DNA from: Gordonia zhaorongruii
GTDB lineage: Bacteria > Actinomycetota > Actinomycetes > Mycobacteriales > Mycobacteriaceae
NCBI RefSeq assembly: GCF_007559005.1
Contig: NZ_CP041763.1
Coordinates: 1,582,463 to 1,646,462, forward strand
Reading direction: 5' to 3'
Length of the DNA stretch: 64,000 bases
This document shows, one piece after another, positions 22,904 to 32,800 of this stretch. The notes under the pieces were generated by a model. That model made no database searches. It was not told the DNA's origin and worked only from the letters and a program-made list of their open reading frames with translations. Numbering within the stretch: the first letter of the stretch is position 1; the number at the start of each line of letters is the position of its first letter. The position numbers were made by a program, and so were the translations under genes.

Positions 22904-23653
22904 GTGGGAACCATCGTGCTGTTCGGCGGACGGAGCGAGATCGGTGTCGCGACAGCGGCCCGGCTAGCTTCAGGTAAACGCGTGATCCTCGCGGGTCGAC
23001 GGGCGGACGACCTGGCGGTGGAATCCCGGGTCCTCCGCACCGCGGGGGCTACCGATGTAGTGACAACGGAGTTCGATGCCGATGACACGTCGTCGCACAC
23101 CGCACTGATCGAGCGAATCGTCGCCGAACACGGTCCGATCGAAGCAGCCATCATCGCCTTCGGGATCCTGGGAGACGCAGCCCGCGCTCAGACCGATGTC
23201 GAGCACGCGCTGCAGATCGCGCACACCGACTATTACGCGCAGATCAGCGTGATCACACCGCTGGCGACCGCACTCCGCCGTCAGGGGTCGGGCACGATCG
23301 TCGTGTTCTCGTCGGTGGCCGGCGTCCGGGTCCGCAAGGCCAACTACGTCTACGGGTCCACCAAGGCCGGGCTCGACGGATTCGCCTCGGGGCTCGCCGA
23401 CGCGCTGCAGGGCAGCGGCGTGCGGCTGCTGCTCGCGCGCCCCGGATTCGTCATCGGTGCGATGACGCGCGAACTGATGGACTCCGGTGTGAAACCGGCA
23501 CCGATGTCGGTCACCGCCGATCAGGTGGCCGACGCCGTCGCGACCGCGTACCGGAAGGGGCGGGGCGAGGTCTGGATCCCCGGACGGCTTCGCCCGATCT
23601 TCTTCGGGATGCGACTGCTCCCGCGTGCGGTGTGGCGGAGGTTGCCTCGGTGA
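22904..23653 (+). CDS. Short-chain dehydrogenase/reductase (Rv2073c-type)
   Basis: A 249-residue SDR, exactly the length of M. tuberculosis Rv2073c, its positional counterpart. It has a modified Rossmann glycine motif FGGRSEIG near the N terminus, FSSVAG and the catalytic YxxxK (Y in VYGSTKAG, with Lys four residues on). The C terminus is basic and hydrophobic ([17 protein letters not shown]), suggesting membrane association, as in DprE2-like reductases. Substrate unknown. The GTG start is chosen by alignment to the Rossmann strand. Its stop overlaps the cobL GTG (GTGA), so it is translated with the cobalamin genes. Confidence 0.88.
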   Translation: MGTIVLFGGRSEIGVATAARLASGKRVILAGRRADDLAVESRVLRTAGATDVVTTEFDADDTSSHTALIERIVAEHGPIEAAIIAFGILGDAARAQTDVEHALQIAHTDYYAQISVITPLATALRRQGSGTIVVFSSVAGVRVRKANYVYGSTKAGLDGFASGLADALQGSGVRLLLARPGFVIGAMTRELMDSGVKPAPMSVTADQVADAVATAYRKGRGEVWIPGRLRPIFFGMRLLPRAVWRRLPR

Positions 23654-24858
23654 GCACCGACCACGTTCCCGGCCTCTTCGTCGTCGTCGGGATCGGCGCC
23701 GACGGCTGGGACGGACTCACCCCCGCCGCGCGCCGTGAACTCGAGTCAGCGCGCACCGTCTACGGTTCGCAGCGTCAGCTCGACCTGCTGCCCGCGAGCG
23801 TGTCCGCGACCCGGATTCAATGGCGCAGCCCCATGTCGGAGCATCTGGCCGATGTCACCGCCGCCGAGACATCCGAGCCGGTGCACCTGTTGGCCAGCGG
23901 CGATCCCATGTTCCACGGACTGGGCGCCTCGCTCGTCCGGACCGTCGGAGCGAATCGGGTGCGGGTGCTGTCAGCACCGTCGAGCGTGTCGCTCGCAGCG
24001 TCTCGCCTCGGGTGGGATCTCGCGTCCGCGACGGTCGTGAGCCTGGTGACGGCGCCGTTGGAGTCGATGGTCGGGCATCTGACCGACGGGGCACGGCTGC
24101 TGGTCCTCTCGACCGACGCATCGACCCCGGAGGCGGTCGCGCATCTGCTGTGCGAGTACGGCTACGGCGGATCGTCCCTCGCGGTGCTCTCAGACGTCGG
24201 GGCGCCGGACGAGCACATCCTGTGGGGCAACGCGGACGGGTGGCGGGGGACCTCGTCCGCCCTGAACATCGTCGCGGTCGAATGTGCCGGCCCGCCGCGT
24301 TCGCGCGCGCCCGGACGGGCCGACGACGCGTATCTCAACGACGGGCAGCTGTCTAAGCGGCCTGTTCGCGTGCTGAGCGTGAGCGTTCTCGAACCAGCTG
24401 AGGGCCAATGCCTCTGGGACATAGGGGCGGGTTCGGGCAGCATCGGCATCGAATGGCTCGCGACGCTGCGAACAGGACACGTCGTCGCGTTCGAGGCCGA
24501 TCCGCAACGCGCCGTCAACGTGGTGGAGAACGCCCGCAGACACGGGGTGGTCGATCGGATCGAGGTGCGGGCAGGCGTGCCCGCGGCTCTCGCCGACGCA
24601 CCCCGGCCGAACTCCGTCTTCATCGGGGGCGGAATGTCCGTCGAGGTCCTCGACGCTGCGTGGAACGCCCTTCTCCCCGGCGGCCGCATCGTCGCCAACG
24701 CCGTCACCATCGAGACCGAGCGGATCGTGGACCAGGCGTCGCGCCGGTGGGGAGGGGACATGGTGCGGATCGGCATCGAGTACGCAGCACCTCTCGGGCG
24801 ATCCACCGCGTGGCGGCCCGCGCTCCCGATCGTGCAGTGGACGGCGGTGAAGCCATGA
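23650..24858 (+). CDS. cobL: Precorrin-6Y C5,15-methyltransferase (decarboxylating)
   Basis: A 402-residue fusion of CbiE-type and CbiT-type methyltransferases that methylates C5 and C15 and removes the acetate side chain of ring C in aerobic cobalamin synthesis. The N-terminal half (1-210) is a tetrapyrrole methylase with VVVGIGADGWDGLTP and HLLASGDPMFHG. The C-terminal half (from about 225) is a Rossmann methyltransferase with LWDIGAGSGSIGIEW. The GTG start overlaps the SDR stop. cobM begins in the last codons (ATGA). Confidence 0.95.
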   Translation: MSTDHVPGLFVVVGIGADGWDGLTPAARRELESARTVYGSQRQLDLLPASVSATRIQWRSPMSEHLADVTAAETSEPVHLLASGDPMFHGLGASLVRTVGANRVRVLSAPSSVSLAASRLGWDLASATVVSLVTAPLESMVGHLTDGARLLVLSTDASTPEAVAHLLCEYGYGGSSLAVLSDVGAPDEHILWGNADGWRGTSSALNIVAVECAGPPRSRAPGRADDAYLNDGQLSKRPVRVLSVSVLEPAEGQCLWDIGAGSGSIGIEWLATLRTGHVVAFEADPQRAVNVVENARRHGVVDRIEVRAGVPAALADAPRPNSVFIGGGMSVEVLDAAWNALLPGGRIVANAVTIETERIVDQASRRWGGDMVRIGIEYAAPLGRSTAWRPALPIVQWTAVKP

Positions 24859-25637
24859 CGGTGTACTTCATCGGTGCGGGGCCCGGTGCGCCAGATCTCA
24901 TCACGGTGCGCGGGGCGCAGACGCTGGCGCGTTGCCGGACGTGTCTGTATGCGGGTTCGCTGGTCCCGGCCGAGCTGCTGGACCGGCTGCCGATGGACGC
25001 CGTCGCGATCGATACGGCGCGCATGCCGCTCGAGCAGATCATGGCCGAGATCGTGAAGGCCGATTCAGCGGGCCACGACGTCGCTCGGCTGCATTCCGGC
25101 GATCTGTCGTTGTACTCGGCCTTCACCGAGCAGGCGGCACGTCTGCGAGCGCTCGACATTCCGTGGGAGATCGTTCCCGGGGTACCGGCGTTCGCCGCTG
25201 CCGCCGCGGCGCTCGACACCGAGCTCACTGTGCCGGGAGTGGGACAGAGCCTGTTGATCAGCCGGGTATCGACTCTCTCGACCGACATGCCGCCGGGGGA
25301 GGACCTCGCCTCGCTCGCCCGCACGGGCGTGACACTGGCACTGCACTTGGCTGCGCACCGCACCGAGCAGATCGTCGAAGCCCTCACACCGCACTACGGT
25401 CCGGACTGCCCGACGGCGACCGTCGCCTACGCATCGCGTGGCGACGAGGCGATCGTCCGCGTTCGGCTGGCCGGGCTCCACGAGGCGCTCCAGGATGCCG
25501 GTATCTCCAAGACCGCCGTCATCTTCGTCGGCCAAGCGCTCGCCGGACTGGATCATCCAGGGCTCGTCGAGAGTTATCTGTACTCGCATGAGCGGATGGC
25601 GAAGATCCGGGAACCGCGGTCCGGCGTCGATGGCTGA
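24855..25637 (+). CDS. cobM: Precorrin-4 C11-methyltransferase
   Basis: A 260-residue tetrapyrrole methylase that adds the C11 methyl group to precorrin-4, giving precorrin-5. The N terminus YFIGAGPGAPDLITVRGA and the SAM-site RLHSGDLSLYSAFTEQ are characteristic. VPGVPAFAAAAAAL and the C-terminal VIFVGQAL complete the fold. It overlaps cobL by 4 bp and cobK by 8 bp, so the three are one translational unit. Confidence 0.95.
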   Translation: MTVYFIGAGPGAPDLITVRGAQTLARCRTCLYAGSLVPAELLDRLPMDAVAIDTARMPLEQIMAEIVKADSAGHDVARLHSGDLSLYSAFTEQAARLRALDIPWEIVPGVPAFAAAAAALDTELTVPGVGQSLLISRVSTLSTDMPPGEDLASLARTGVTLALHLAAHRTEQIVEALTPHYGPDCPTATVAYASRGDEAIVRVRLAGLHEALQDAGISKTAVIFVGQALAGLDHPGLVESYLYSHERMAKIREPRSGVDG

Positions 25638-26367
25638 CGTGCTCATCCTCGGCGGTACCGCCGAGGCGCGGGCCGCCGCAGCCGCCCTCGTGGATGCCGG
25701 TCTCGAGGTGATCAGTTCGCTCGCCGGGCGTGTCAGCGCTCCCCGGCTTCCGGTGGGCGACGTCCGGGTCGGCGGTTTCGGAGGCCCGGACGGACTCCGA
25801 CAATTCTTGCAGGACAATGCGATCCAGGTTGCGCTCGATGCCACGCATCCGTTCGCTGCCCGGATCACCGGCAACGCGGTGTCGGCATCCGCCGAGGCCG
25901 AGGTTCCGTATCTGCGACTCGCGCGACCGGCGTGGAGTGCTGAGCCCGGCGACCGGTGGACGCGGGTACCGGACATCGACGCGGCAGCGGCGGCCGTCGC
26001 GGATCGGGGCGGCCGGGTGCTTCTGACGACCGGCAGGCAGGACGTGGCGGCGTTCGCCGGGGTCACCGGCGCCTGGTTCCTGGTCCGGGTCGTCGAGACT
26101 CCCGACTCCGAGCTGCCATCGCGCCACGAGATGCTGCGCTCGCGCGGCCCCTACTCACTGGACGGCGAGTTGTCCCTGATCGATCGGCACGGGATCGATC
26201 TGGTCGTGACGAAGAACAGCGGCGGAGCACTGACGTCGGCGAAGCTGGCAGCGGCTGCCAAGCGCGGCCTCGAGGTGATCATGGTCGACCGCCCGGCCGA
26301 ACCTGCGGGCATCGACCGTGCCGCCACCGTGGAGGATGCGGTTCAGCGAGTCCGTTCGCTGCTGTAG
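25630..26367 (+). CDS. cobK: Precorrin-6A reductase
   Basis: A 245-residue NADPH-dependent reductase of the corrin macrocycle. It begins ADVLILGGTAEARAAAAAL, the nucleotide-binding motif. DATHPFAARITGNA and LLTTGRQDVAAFAG are family blocks, and VVTKNSGGALTSAKLAAA forms the substrate-site region. ATG 25630 lies within the 3' end of cobM. Its last 25 bp overlap the 3' end of cobIJ on the other strand. Confidence 0.94.
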   Translation: MADVLILGGTAEARAAAAALVDAGLEVISSLAGRVSAPRLPVGDVRVGGFGGPDGLRQFLQDNAIQVALDATHPFAARITGNAVSASAEAEVPYLRLARPAWSAEPGDRWTRVPDIDAAAAAVADRGGRVLLTTGRQDVAAFAGVTGAWFLVRVVETPDSELPSRHEMLRSRGPYSLDGELSLIDRHGIDLVVTKNSGGALTSAKLAAAAKRGLEVIMVDRPAEPAGIDRAATVEDAVQRVRSLL

Positions 26368-27860
26368 TGACGCGGCGTGTAGACGAGCTGTCCGCCGGAG
26401 CGATCCACGGCCGTGGTCGTCGATGATCCGATGATCAGCAGGGTGCGCATATCGACAGTCGACGGATCGAAACGGCTCGACGTGGTGACGGTGATGCACT
26501 CGCCCGACCCGCCGACGTCGCGGCCCTGGATGACGACCCGGTCAGCGGGGACGAGCTCGGTGAGCAACTCCTTGAGGCGGGTCACCTGCTGCGTCCGCCT
26601 GGAGGACGCCGGATTGTAGATCGCCACCGCCAGATCCGCGGCGATCGCGTACCGCAGCCGCTTCTCGATCACTGCGCCCGGCTTCAGAAGGTCCGACAGG
26701 GAGATCACCGCGAAATCGTGCCCGAGCGGGGCTCCCGCCGCGGCGGCCACTGCATGGGCGGCGCTGACTCCGGGAACCACGCGCACGGGCACCTCGCGCC
26801 ATCGCGGCTCGGCCGCGATCTCGCTGACGGCTGCAGCCATCGCGAACACGCCCGGATCACCCGACGATACGACGGCGACGCGGGCCCCGCGCGACGCGAG
26901 GTCCAGCGCGAATTCGGCTCGCTGCGCCTCGACCCGGTTATCGCTCGCGTGCACCCGCTGCCCTGGACGGGCCGAGATTCGGCGCAGATACGTGCCGTAC
27001 CCGACGAGGTCCGTTGCGGCGGCGATTTCCGCGGACACCTGCGGCGTGGTCTGCTCGACTGGACCGGGACCCAGACCGACTACGACGACCTCGCCCGTCT
27101 GCGCCGAGCTGACGTGCGGATCCGGCTGTCTGGCAAGCGGGTTGTTGCGGCGTCCCGGTACGACGATCAGTGAGAAGTAGGGCACCGTGCCCGGGTCGAC
27201 GTCCACGACCGGCTCGACTCGCTGACGCTGCGTGGAAGCACGCTCGACGTACCAGGCCTCGTCGAGCCGCCCGGCAGTCCGCAGGGCGTCGCGAACCTTC
27301 TCGAACGTCCGGCCCAGCTTCATCACCGCGAGCGCTTCGCCCGAACGGATGTGGGTGACGAGTTCACCGGGTTCGGCCGTGCCAGGCAGCACGGTCAGCG
27401 TCTCCTCGCCCTCGACAAGTGGAATGCCGATCGCGGCGGACGCCGCGCTGACCGAGGTGACGCCGGGGATGATCTCCGCTTCGAAGCGGTCGTGCAGCCG
27501 CTTGTGCATGTGCATGTACGAACTGAAGAACAGCGGGTCGCCTTCAGCGAGCAGCGCTACGTCACGGCCCGCCTCCAGATGCTCGGCGAGTCGCCGGGCG
27601 CTCTCCGTGTAGAACTCCGCCATCGCGCCCGCATATCCGCCGGGGTGGTCGGTGGTCTCCACCGTGAGCGGGTACATGAGGCGTTCCTCCACCTGGCCAT
27701 CCCGAAGGTAGGGCTCAGCGACGGATCGGGCGATCGAGTTCCCGTGTCGTGCACAGTGGTACGCGACGACGTCGGCCTGTTCGATGATCCGGGCGGCCTT
27801 GACGGTGACGAGCTCGGAGTCGCCTGGTCCCAGTCCGACGCCCCACAGCTTGCCGCTCAT
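26343..27860 (-). CDS. cobIJ: Fused precorrin-2 C20- / precorrin-3B C17-methyltransferase
   Basis: A 505-residue two-domain tetrapyrrole methylase. The CobI half (about 1-240) starts SGKLWGVGLGPGDSELVTVKA and has LAEGDPLFFSSY; it methylates precorrin-2 at C20. The CobJ half (about 255-505) starts VVVVGLGPGPVEQTTPQV and has VSSGDPGVFAMA; it does the C17 methylation and ring contraction. The size matches M. tuberculosis CobIJ. ATG 27860 overlaps the cobH stop (ATGA); the open frame upstream is spurious. It is converging with cobK. Confidence 0.95.
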   Translation of the reverse strand: MSGKLWGVGLGPGDSELVTVKAARIIEQADVVAYHCARHGNSIARSVAEPYLRDGQVEERLMYPLTVETTDHPGGYAGAMAEFYTESARRLAEHLEAGRDVALLAEGDPLFFSSYMHMHKRLHDRFEAEIIPGVTSVSAASAAIGIPLVEGEETLTVLPGTAEPGELVTHIRSGEALAVMKLGRTFEKVRDALRTAGRLDEAWYVERASTQRQRVEPVVDVDPGTVPYFSLIVVPGRRNNPLARQPDPHVSSAQTGEVVVVGLGPGPVEQTTPQVSAEIAAATDLVGYGTYLRRISARPGQRVHASDNRVEAQRAEFALDLASRGARVAVVSSGDPGVFAMAAAVSEIAAEPRWREVPVRVVPGVSAAHAVAAAAGAPLGHDFAVISLSDLLKPGAVIEKRLRYAIAADLAVAIYNPASSRRTQQVTRLKELLTELVPADRVVIQGRDVGGSGECITVTTSSRFDPSTVDMRTLLIIGSSTTTAVDRSGGQLVYTPRHYSSERTR

Positions 27861-28495
27861 TCGGCGGTGCTCGCGAGCGCGTTGACCGCCGCCGCCGTGA
27901 TCGCCGATCCGCCGCGCCTGCCGGTGATCGTGATGAACTCCAGATCGTCTCGGGAGGCGAGGGCCGCGCACGATTCCGCGGCCCCGACGAACCCGACCGG
28001 GGCGCCGATGATGGCGGCGGGACGCGGCCACCCGTCGTCGATCAGGTCGAGAAGTGCGAACAATGCTGTCGGGGCGTTACCGATGGCGACCACGGACCGC
28101 TCCAGATCGGCGCGCCAGTACTCGAGCGCCGCTGCGGTTCGGGTGTTTCCGATCCGCTCCGCGCGTTCGGCGATGCCGGGTTCGCGTAGATGACACCGCA
28201 CCTCGTTGTCGGCAGGCAGCCGCACGCGGGTGACGCCCGACGCCACCATGTGCGTATCGCACAGGATCGGCCCGCCGGCCGCCAGCGCCGCACGCGCGGC
28301 GGCGACCACTCGGGGAGTCGCGACCACGTCGTCGGTCAGGTCGGTCTGGCCGCACGCGTGGATCATCCTGACGATGACCGACTCCAGGTCGGTGGGAAAG
28401 CGCGCCAGATCGGATTCGGCACGGATGGTGGCGAACGACTGGCGGTATATCTCGGCTCCATCGCGGACGTAATCGCCGCGGACATTCTCGCTCAT
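27857..28495 (-). CDS. cobH: Precorrin-8X methylmutase
   Basis: A 212-residue enzyme that moves the C11 methyl to C12, giving hydrogenobyrinate. The family markers are YRQSFATIRAE near the N terminus, the catalytic-His segment MIHACGQTDL, CDTHMVASGVTR and the C-terminal GAPVGFVGAAESC and TGRRGGSAITAAAVNAL. ATG 28495 (MSENVRGDY) is chosen; GTG 28516 would add seven residues. It follows cobG by 31 bp and overlaps cobIJ by 4 bp. Confidence 0.95.
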   Translation of the reverse strand: MSENVRGDYVRDGAEIYRQSFATIRAESDLARFPTDLESVIVRMIHACGQTDLTDDVVATPRVVAAARAALAAGGPILCDTHMVASGVTRVRLPADNEVRCHLREPGIAERAERIGNTRTAAALEYWRADLERSVVAIGNAPTALFALLDLIDDGWPRPAAIIGAPVGFVGAAESCAALASRDDLEFITITGRRGGSAITAAAVNALASTAE

Positions 28496-28526
28496 GGTGC
28501 GGCCAACATTACGCACCGCGGACTCG

Positions 28527-29666
28527 TCAGTTGCGACGGCTCCGGACGTAACCGTCCGGAGTGGCCGCGAACCGCACGTGAGGGGGTCCCGGCGACCCGC
28601 AGCCGCGGTCGCAGCCGACCCAGTGCTCCCGACCGTGGAGATCGGCGGACTCCGGATCGAGGCGCCCCACGTATGCGGTGAGATCGCCGCGCACGTCCGC
28701 GTGCGACTTATCGCAACCCGGTGATCCGGTGCACGCGGACAGTGCCACCCACGGTGAGCGGGCGTCGAAAACGAAACCCAGTGGAGCGAGTACCCGAATC
28801 ACGGTGTCGGCCACGGCCTCGTCGAGATCGCCGAAGAGCAGCTCACGTTCGGGTGTCACGACGACCGGGCCGCCGATCGCCGCCGCGAACCGGGCCTGTT
28901 CGGCGGTGATCCGGCCGAATGGCAGCACAGCGCCGAGCAGCACCTCGCCGTCGTGCTGGTCGAACCAGCCGACGCGGGGATCCGGGGCACACGGTTCCGG
29001 CACCGTCACCCGGGCGCGACCGAGCCTGCCGATCAACGATTCCCGCTGCGCCGCAGACAGGTCGCGAACGCGCCACGAGCCGTCGGCAACCGCGACGAAC
29101 TGCGCGGCGGCAGTCAGCATCGCGTGCGCCAGTTCGTGGAGCGGAACCGGCGCACCGACGGCCTCCCCGTCCACCACCACGATTCCCGATGCGGGCCCGA
29201 GAGCCACTCCGGTCACGTCGGCTGCTCGCGCGAGCACGTCGCCGCGCCCGTCGTCGAGACCGAACCAGAAGCGGCCGGACAGCCCGGCCGCCCACGGAGC
29301 TGCGATCAGGGCGTCGTTCAATCCTGCGGCGACCGGCCGCAGGTCGGACCGTCCGCCCACCCGGCCGGTGAACGCCGACACCGCGATATTGCGGACCAGG
29401 TCGTGCGCGGACGTCGAGACCAGACCCGCGTCGGTCATCGCGGCGGCGAAGGCGTCGGTGTCCTCATCGGCGATCGCCCGTACCTGCAGGTTGCCGCGGA
29501 CGGTCATCTCGATCGCCCCGTCGCCGAACTCCTCCGCTGCGTGCGCAAGGGCTTCGAGTGAAGCCGCCTCGATCACCCCGCCGGGAAGTCGGATACGGGC
29601 GAGGCGTCCGTCGGCGGCAGGATGCGTCCGGAAGACTCCGGGACAGCGATCATCGGGCACGGTCAC
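28527..29666 (-). CDS. cobG: Precorrin-3B synthase (aerobic ring-contraction monooxygenase)
   Basis: A 379-residue sulfite/nitrite-reductase-like protein that uses O2 to make precorrin-3B, the mark of the aerobic pathway. Two half-ferredoxin domains are present. The cluster cysteines appear as CTGSPGCDKSHAD and GCDRGCGSP near the C terminus; the second pair is closer to the C terminus than in many homologues. GTG 29666 (VTVPDDRCPGVF) is chosen because further upstream codons fall antisense to the riboswitch. It is the first gene of cobG-cobH-cobIJ. Confidence 0.91.
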   Translation of the reverse strand: MTVPDDRCPGVFRTHPAADGRLARIRLPGGVIEAASLEALAHAAEEFGDGAIEMTVRGNLQVRAIADEDTDAFAAAMTDAGLVSTSAHDLVRNIAVSAFTGRVGGRSDLRPVAAGLNDALIAAPWAAGLSGRFWFGLDDGRGDVLARAADVTGVALGPASGIVVVDGEAVGAPVPLHELAHAMLTAAAQFVAVADGSWRVRDLSAAQRESLIGRLGRARVTVPEPCAPDPRVGWFDQHDGEVLLGAVLPFGRITAEQARFAAAIGGPVVVTPERELLFGDLDEAVADTVIRVLAPLGFVFDARSPWVALSACTGSPGCDKSHADVRGDLTAYVGRLDPESADLHGREHWVGCDRGCGSPGPPHVRFAATPDGYVRSRRN

Positions 29667-29697
29667 CCGTCCAGGATATGCCTGCACCGCGACGGCT

Positions 29698-29830
29698 AGT
29701 CTTGGCGTCGAACACGATGTGGAAACCCGGTGGGAATCCGGTGCGGACGCGCCACTGTATGAACGAGTCGGGAACCCTCTCGCACACGTTCGAGCCAGAC
29801 CCACGTCGAACGGCCGAGGAGCCTCGGTCG
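29698..29830 (+). ncRNA. Cobalamin riboswitch upstream of cobN
   Basis: The conserved core is present in order: GGAAACCCGGTG, GGAATCCGGTGCGGACGC and the near-invariant GCCACTGT (29751-29758). A B12-box-like GAGCCAGACCCACG follows near 29792-29805. Downstream, a CCGAGG/CCTCGG hairpin (29814-29827) and a second, GCCGGG/CCCGGC (29841-29860), abut the GAGGAG ribosome site of cobN, suggesting control of translation initiation. The element is on the plus strand, so it controls cobN directly. Boundaries are approximate. Confidence 0.9.
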
Positions 29831-29871
29831 TCCGCACTATGCCGGGCGCGCCTTCCCGGCGAGGAGTAGCC

Positions 29872-32800
29872 GTGATCACTCTGCTGTCCACGTCCGACAC
29901 CGACCTGCGGACCGCCGCGACCTGCGGCGCCGATTACCGAGTGGCCAATCCGAGCCGGATCCTCGTGGACGACGTTCCGGGCCTCGTCGACGACGCCGAC
30001 CTCGTCGTCGTCCGCATCCTCGGCGGACGGCGAGCGTGGGAGGAAGGACTCGACGCAGTCCTGGCGCGCCGCACGCCTGTGGTCGTTCTCTCCGGTGAAC
30101 TCAACCCGGACCCGGACCTGATGGCGCTCTCCACGGTTCCGACCGGTGTCGCGGCACAGGCCCATAGCTACTTCGTGGCAGGTGGCGCGGAGAACCTGAT
30201 CGCTGTGCACAACTTCCTGTCCGACACGATCCTGCTCACCGGACTCGGATTCGACCCCCCCGTCGAGACCCCGTCGTGGGGCACCCTCGATCGGGGCCCG
30301 GAGCCCGATGGGGAGCCGGGCCCCCGCATCGGGGTGCTGTACTACCGTGCGCAGCACCTGGCAGGGAACACCGAGTACGTCAACGCCCTGTGCACCGCCA
30401 TCGAGGGTCACGGCGCCACCGCCGAGGCGGTGTTCACGGCGTCGCTGCGTGCCGCCGATGACGAGCTGATCGGTCATCTCGGGACGTTCGACGCCCTGAT
30501 CGTGACGGTGCTCGCCGCAGGCGGCACCACGCCGGCGACGGCCGGCGCAGGCGGTGACGACGAGGCGTGGAACGTCGAACGGCTCGCGGCCCTCGACGTC
30601 CCGATTCTGCAAGGACTGTGCCTGACGACCTCGCGCGCCGACTGGGACGCCGCTGACGACGGCGTCTCGCCGATGGATGTGGCGAGCCAGGTGGCCGTCC
30701 CGGAGTTCGACGGCCGCGTCATCACCGTCCCGTTCTCGTTCAAGGAGTTCGACGACCGCGGCCTTCCGTACTACGCAGCCGACGCCGAACGGTGCGCTCG
30801 GGTTGCCGGGATCGCCGTACGGCATGCGAGGCTGCGGTACCTGCCTGCTCCGGAACGTCGGATCGCCCTCCTGCTGTCGGCGTATCCGACCAAGCACGCG
30901 CGGATCGGCAACGCCGTCGGGCTCGACACCCCGCGCAGCCTGGTGCATCTGATGCGGGCCCTGGACGAGGCCGGTTACGACCTGGGCCCGCGTACCGGCG
31001 ACGACGCTGTTCCCGGGCTCGGGGCCACCCCGGACGCCGACGACCCGGATGCGCTCATGCACGCCCTCATCGACGCCGGCGGTCAGGATGCCGACTGGCT
31101 GACCGAGGAGGCGCTGGCGGCCAACCCGGTGCGTGTGCCGGCTGCCGACTACACCGACTGGTTCCGGACGCTGCCCGACGGACTCCGGTCCTCGGTGGTC
31201 GAGCACTGGGGACCGCCGCCCGGCGAGCTGTTCGTCGACCGGACGGCCAACCCCGACGGCGACATCGTCATCGCAGCGATGACCTTCGGGAACATCGTGC
31301 TGCTGGTGCAGCCGCCCCGCGGCTTCGGGGAGAATCCCGTCGCGATCTATCACGACCCCGACCTGCCGCCGAGTCATCACTACCTGGCCAGCTACCGCTG
31401 GCTCGCCTCCCGACCGGAGACCGACGGCTGGGGCTTCGCGGCCGACGCCGTGGTGCACGTGGGCAAGCACGGCAACCTCGAATGGCTACCGGGCAAGACA
31501 CTCGGCATGTCGGCGGACTGCGGGACGGACGCGGCGATCGGCGACCTTCCGCTCGTCTACCCGTTCCTGGTCAACGATCCCGGTGAAGGCACGCAGGCCA
31601 AGCGGCGTGCGCACGCGGTCCTGATCGATCACCTGATCCCGCCGATGGCCCGCGCGGAGAGCTACGGCGACATCGCACGTCTCGAGCAGCTTCTCGATGA
31701 GCACGCCAACATCTCGGCACTTGATCCGGGCAAGCTGCCCGCCATCCGGCAGCAGATCTGGACGCTGCTGACTGCCGCCAAGATGGATGCCGATCTCGGC
31801 CTTGCCGAACGCCCCGACGAAGAGGTGTTCGATGACATGCTGCTGCACGTCGATGGATGGCTCTGCGAGATCAAGGACGCTGCCATCCGCGACGGGCTGC
31901 ACGTTCTCGGGCAGGCGCCGGACGCCGAGACCGAGGTCGACCTGATCCTCGCGATGCTGCGCGCCCGCCAGCTCTGGGGCGGAGCGCAGAGCCTGCCCGG
32001 ACTCCGTGAGGCGCTGGGCCTGGTCGAGCACGAGTCCGCGCGTGCGGACGTCGACCGCGTCGAGCAGATCGCTCGCGGCCTGGTCAGCGCGTGCGCAGCG
32101 GGGGACTGGTCGGACTCCGCGGTCACCGCGGCCACCGCCGGGCACCCGCCGCAGGTCGCCGAGATCCTCGCCTTCGCCGCCCACGAGGTGGTTCCGCGCC
32201 TGCGGGCCACCTCCCGCGAGATCACACAGGTGCTGCACGCGCTCGACGGCGGTTTCATCGAAGCCGGACCGAGCGGATCGCCGCTCCGCGGACTGATCAA
32301 CGTCCTGCCGACCGGCCGCAACTTCTACTCGGTCGATCCGAAGGCCGTGCCGTCGCAGCTGGCCTTCGAGACCGGCCGCGCGATGGCGGACTCACTCGTC
32401 GACCGCTACGTCGCCGATCACGGCCACCATCCCGCGTCGGTCGGGCTGTCGGTGTGGGGCACCAGCGCGATGCGCACCTCGGGTGACGATGTCGGTGAGA
32501 TCCTCGCACTCCTCGGCGTGGCGCCCGTCTGGGACGAGGCGTCCCGCCGCATCACCGGCCTCGAACTCATCGCACTCGAGGAACTCGGCCGTCCGCGCAT
32601 CGATGTGACGATCCGCATCTCCGGCTTCTTCCGGGACGCCTTCTCCCACGTGGTGACGATGCTCGACGATGCGGTGCGTCTCGCCGCAGACGCCGATGAA
32701 CCCGACCATCGGAACTACGTCGCCGCGCACGCCCGCGCAGCGCTCGCCGAGCACGGCGACGCCCGCCGGGCGACGACGCGCGTCTTCGGCTCGCGTCCCG

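Noticed and set aside
28678..29871. Open frame extending cobN upstream to 1608 residues
   Set aside because: It runs antisense through cobG and across the riboswitch; family N terminus and ribosome site put the start at GTG 29872.
29650..31470. 606-residue minus-strand ORF opposite cobN
   Set aside because: Shadow of cobN and the riboswitch; no motif or ribosome site.
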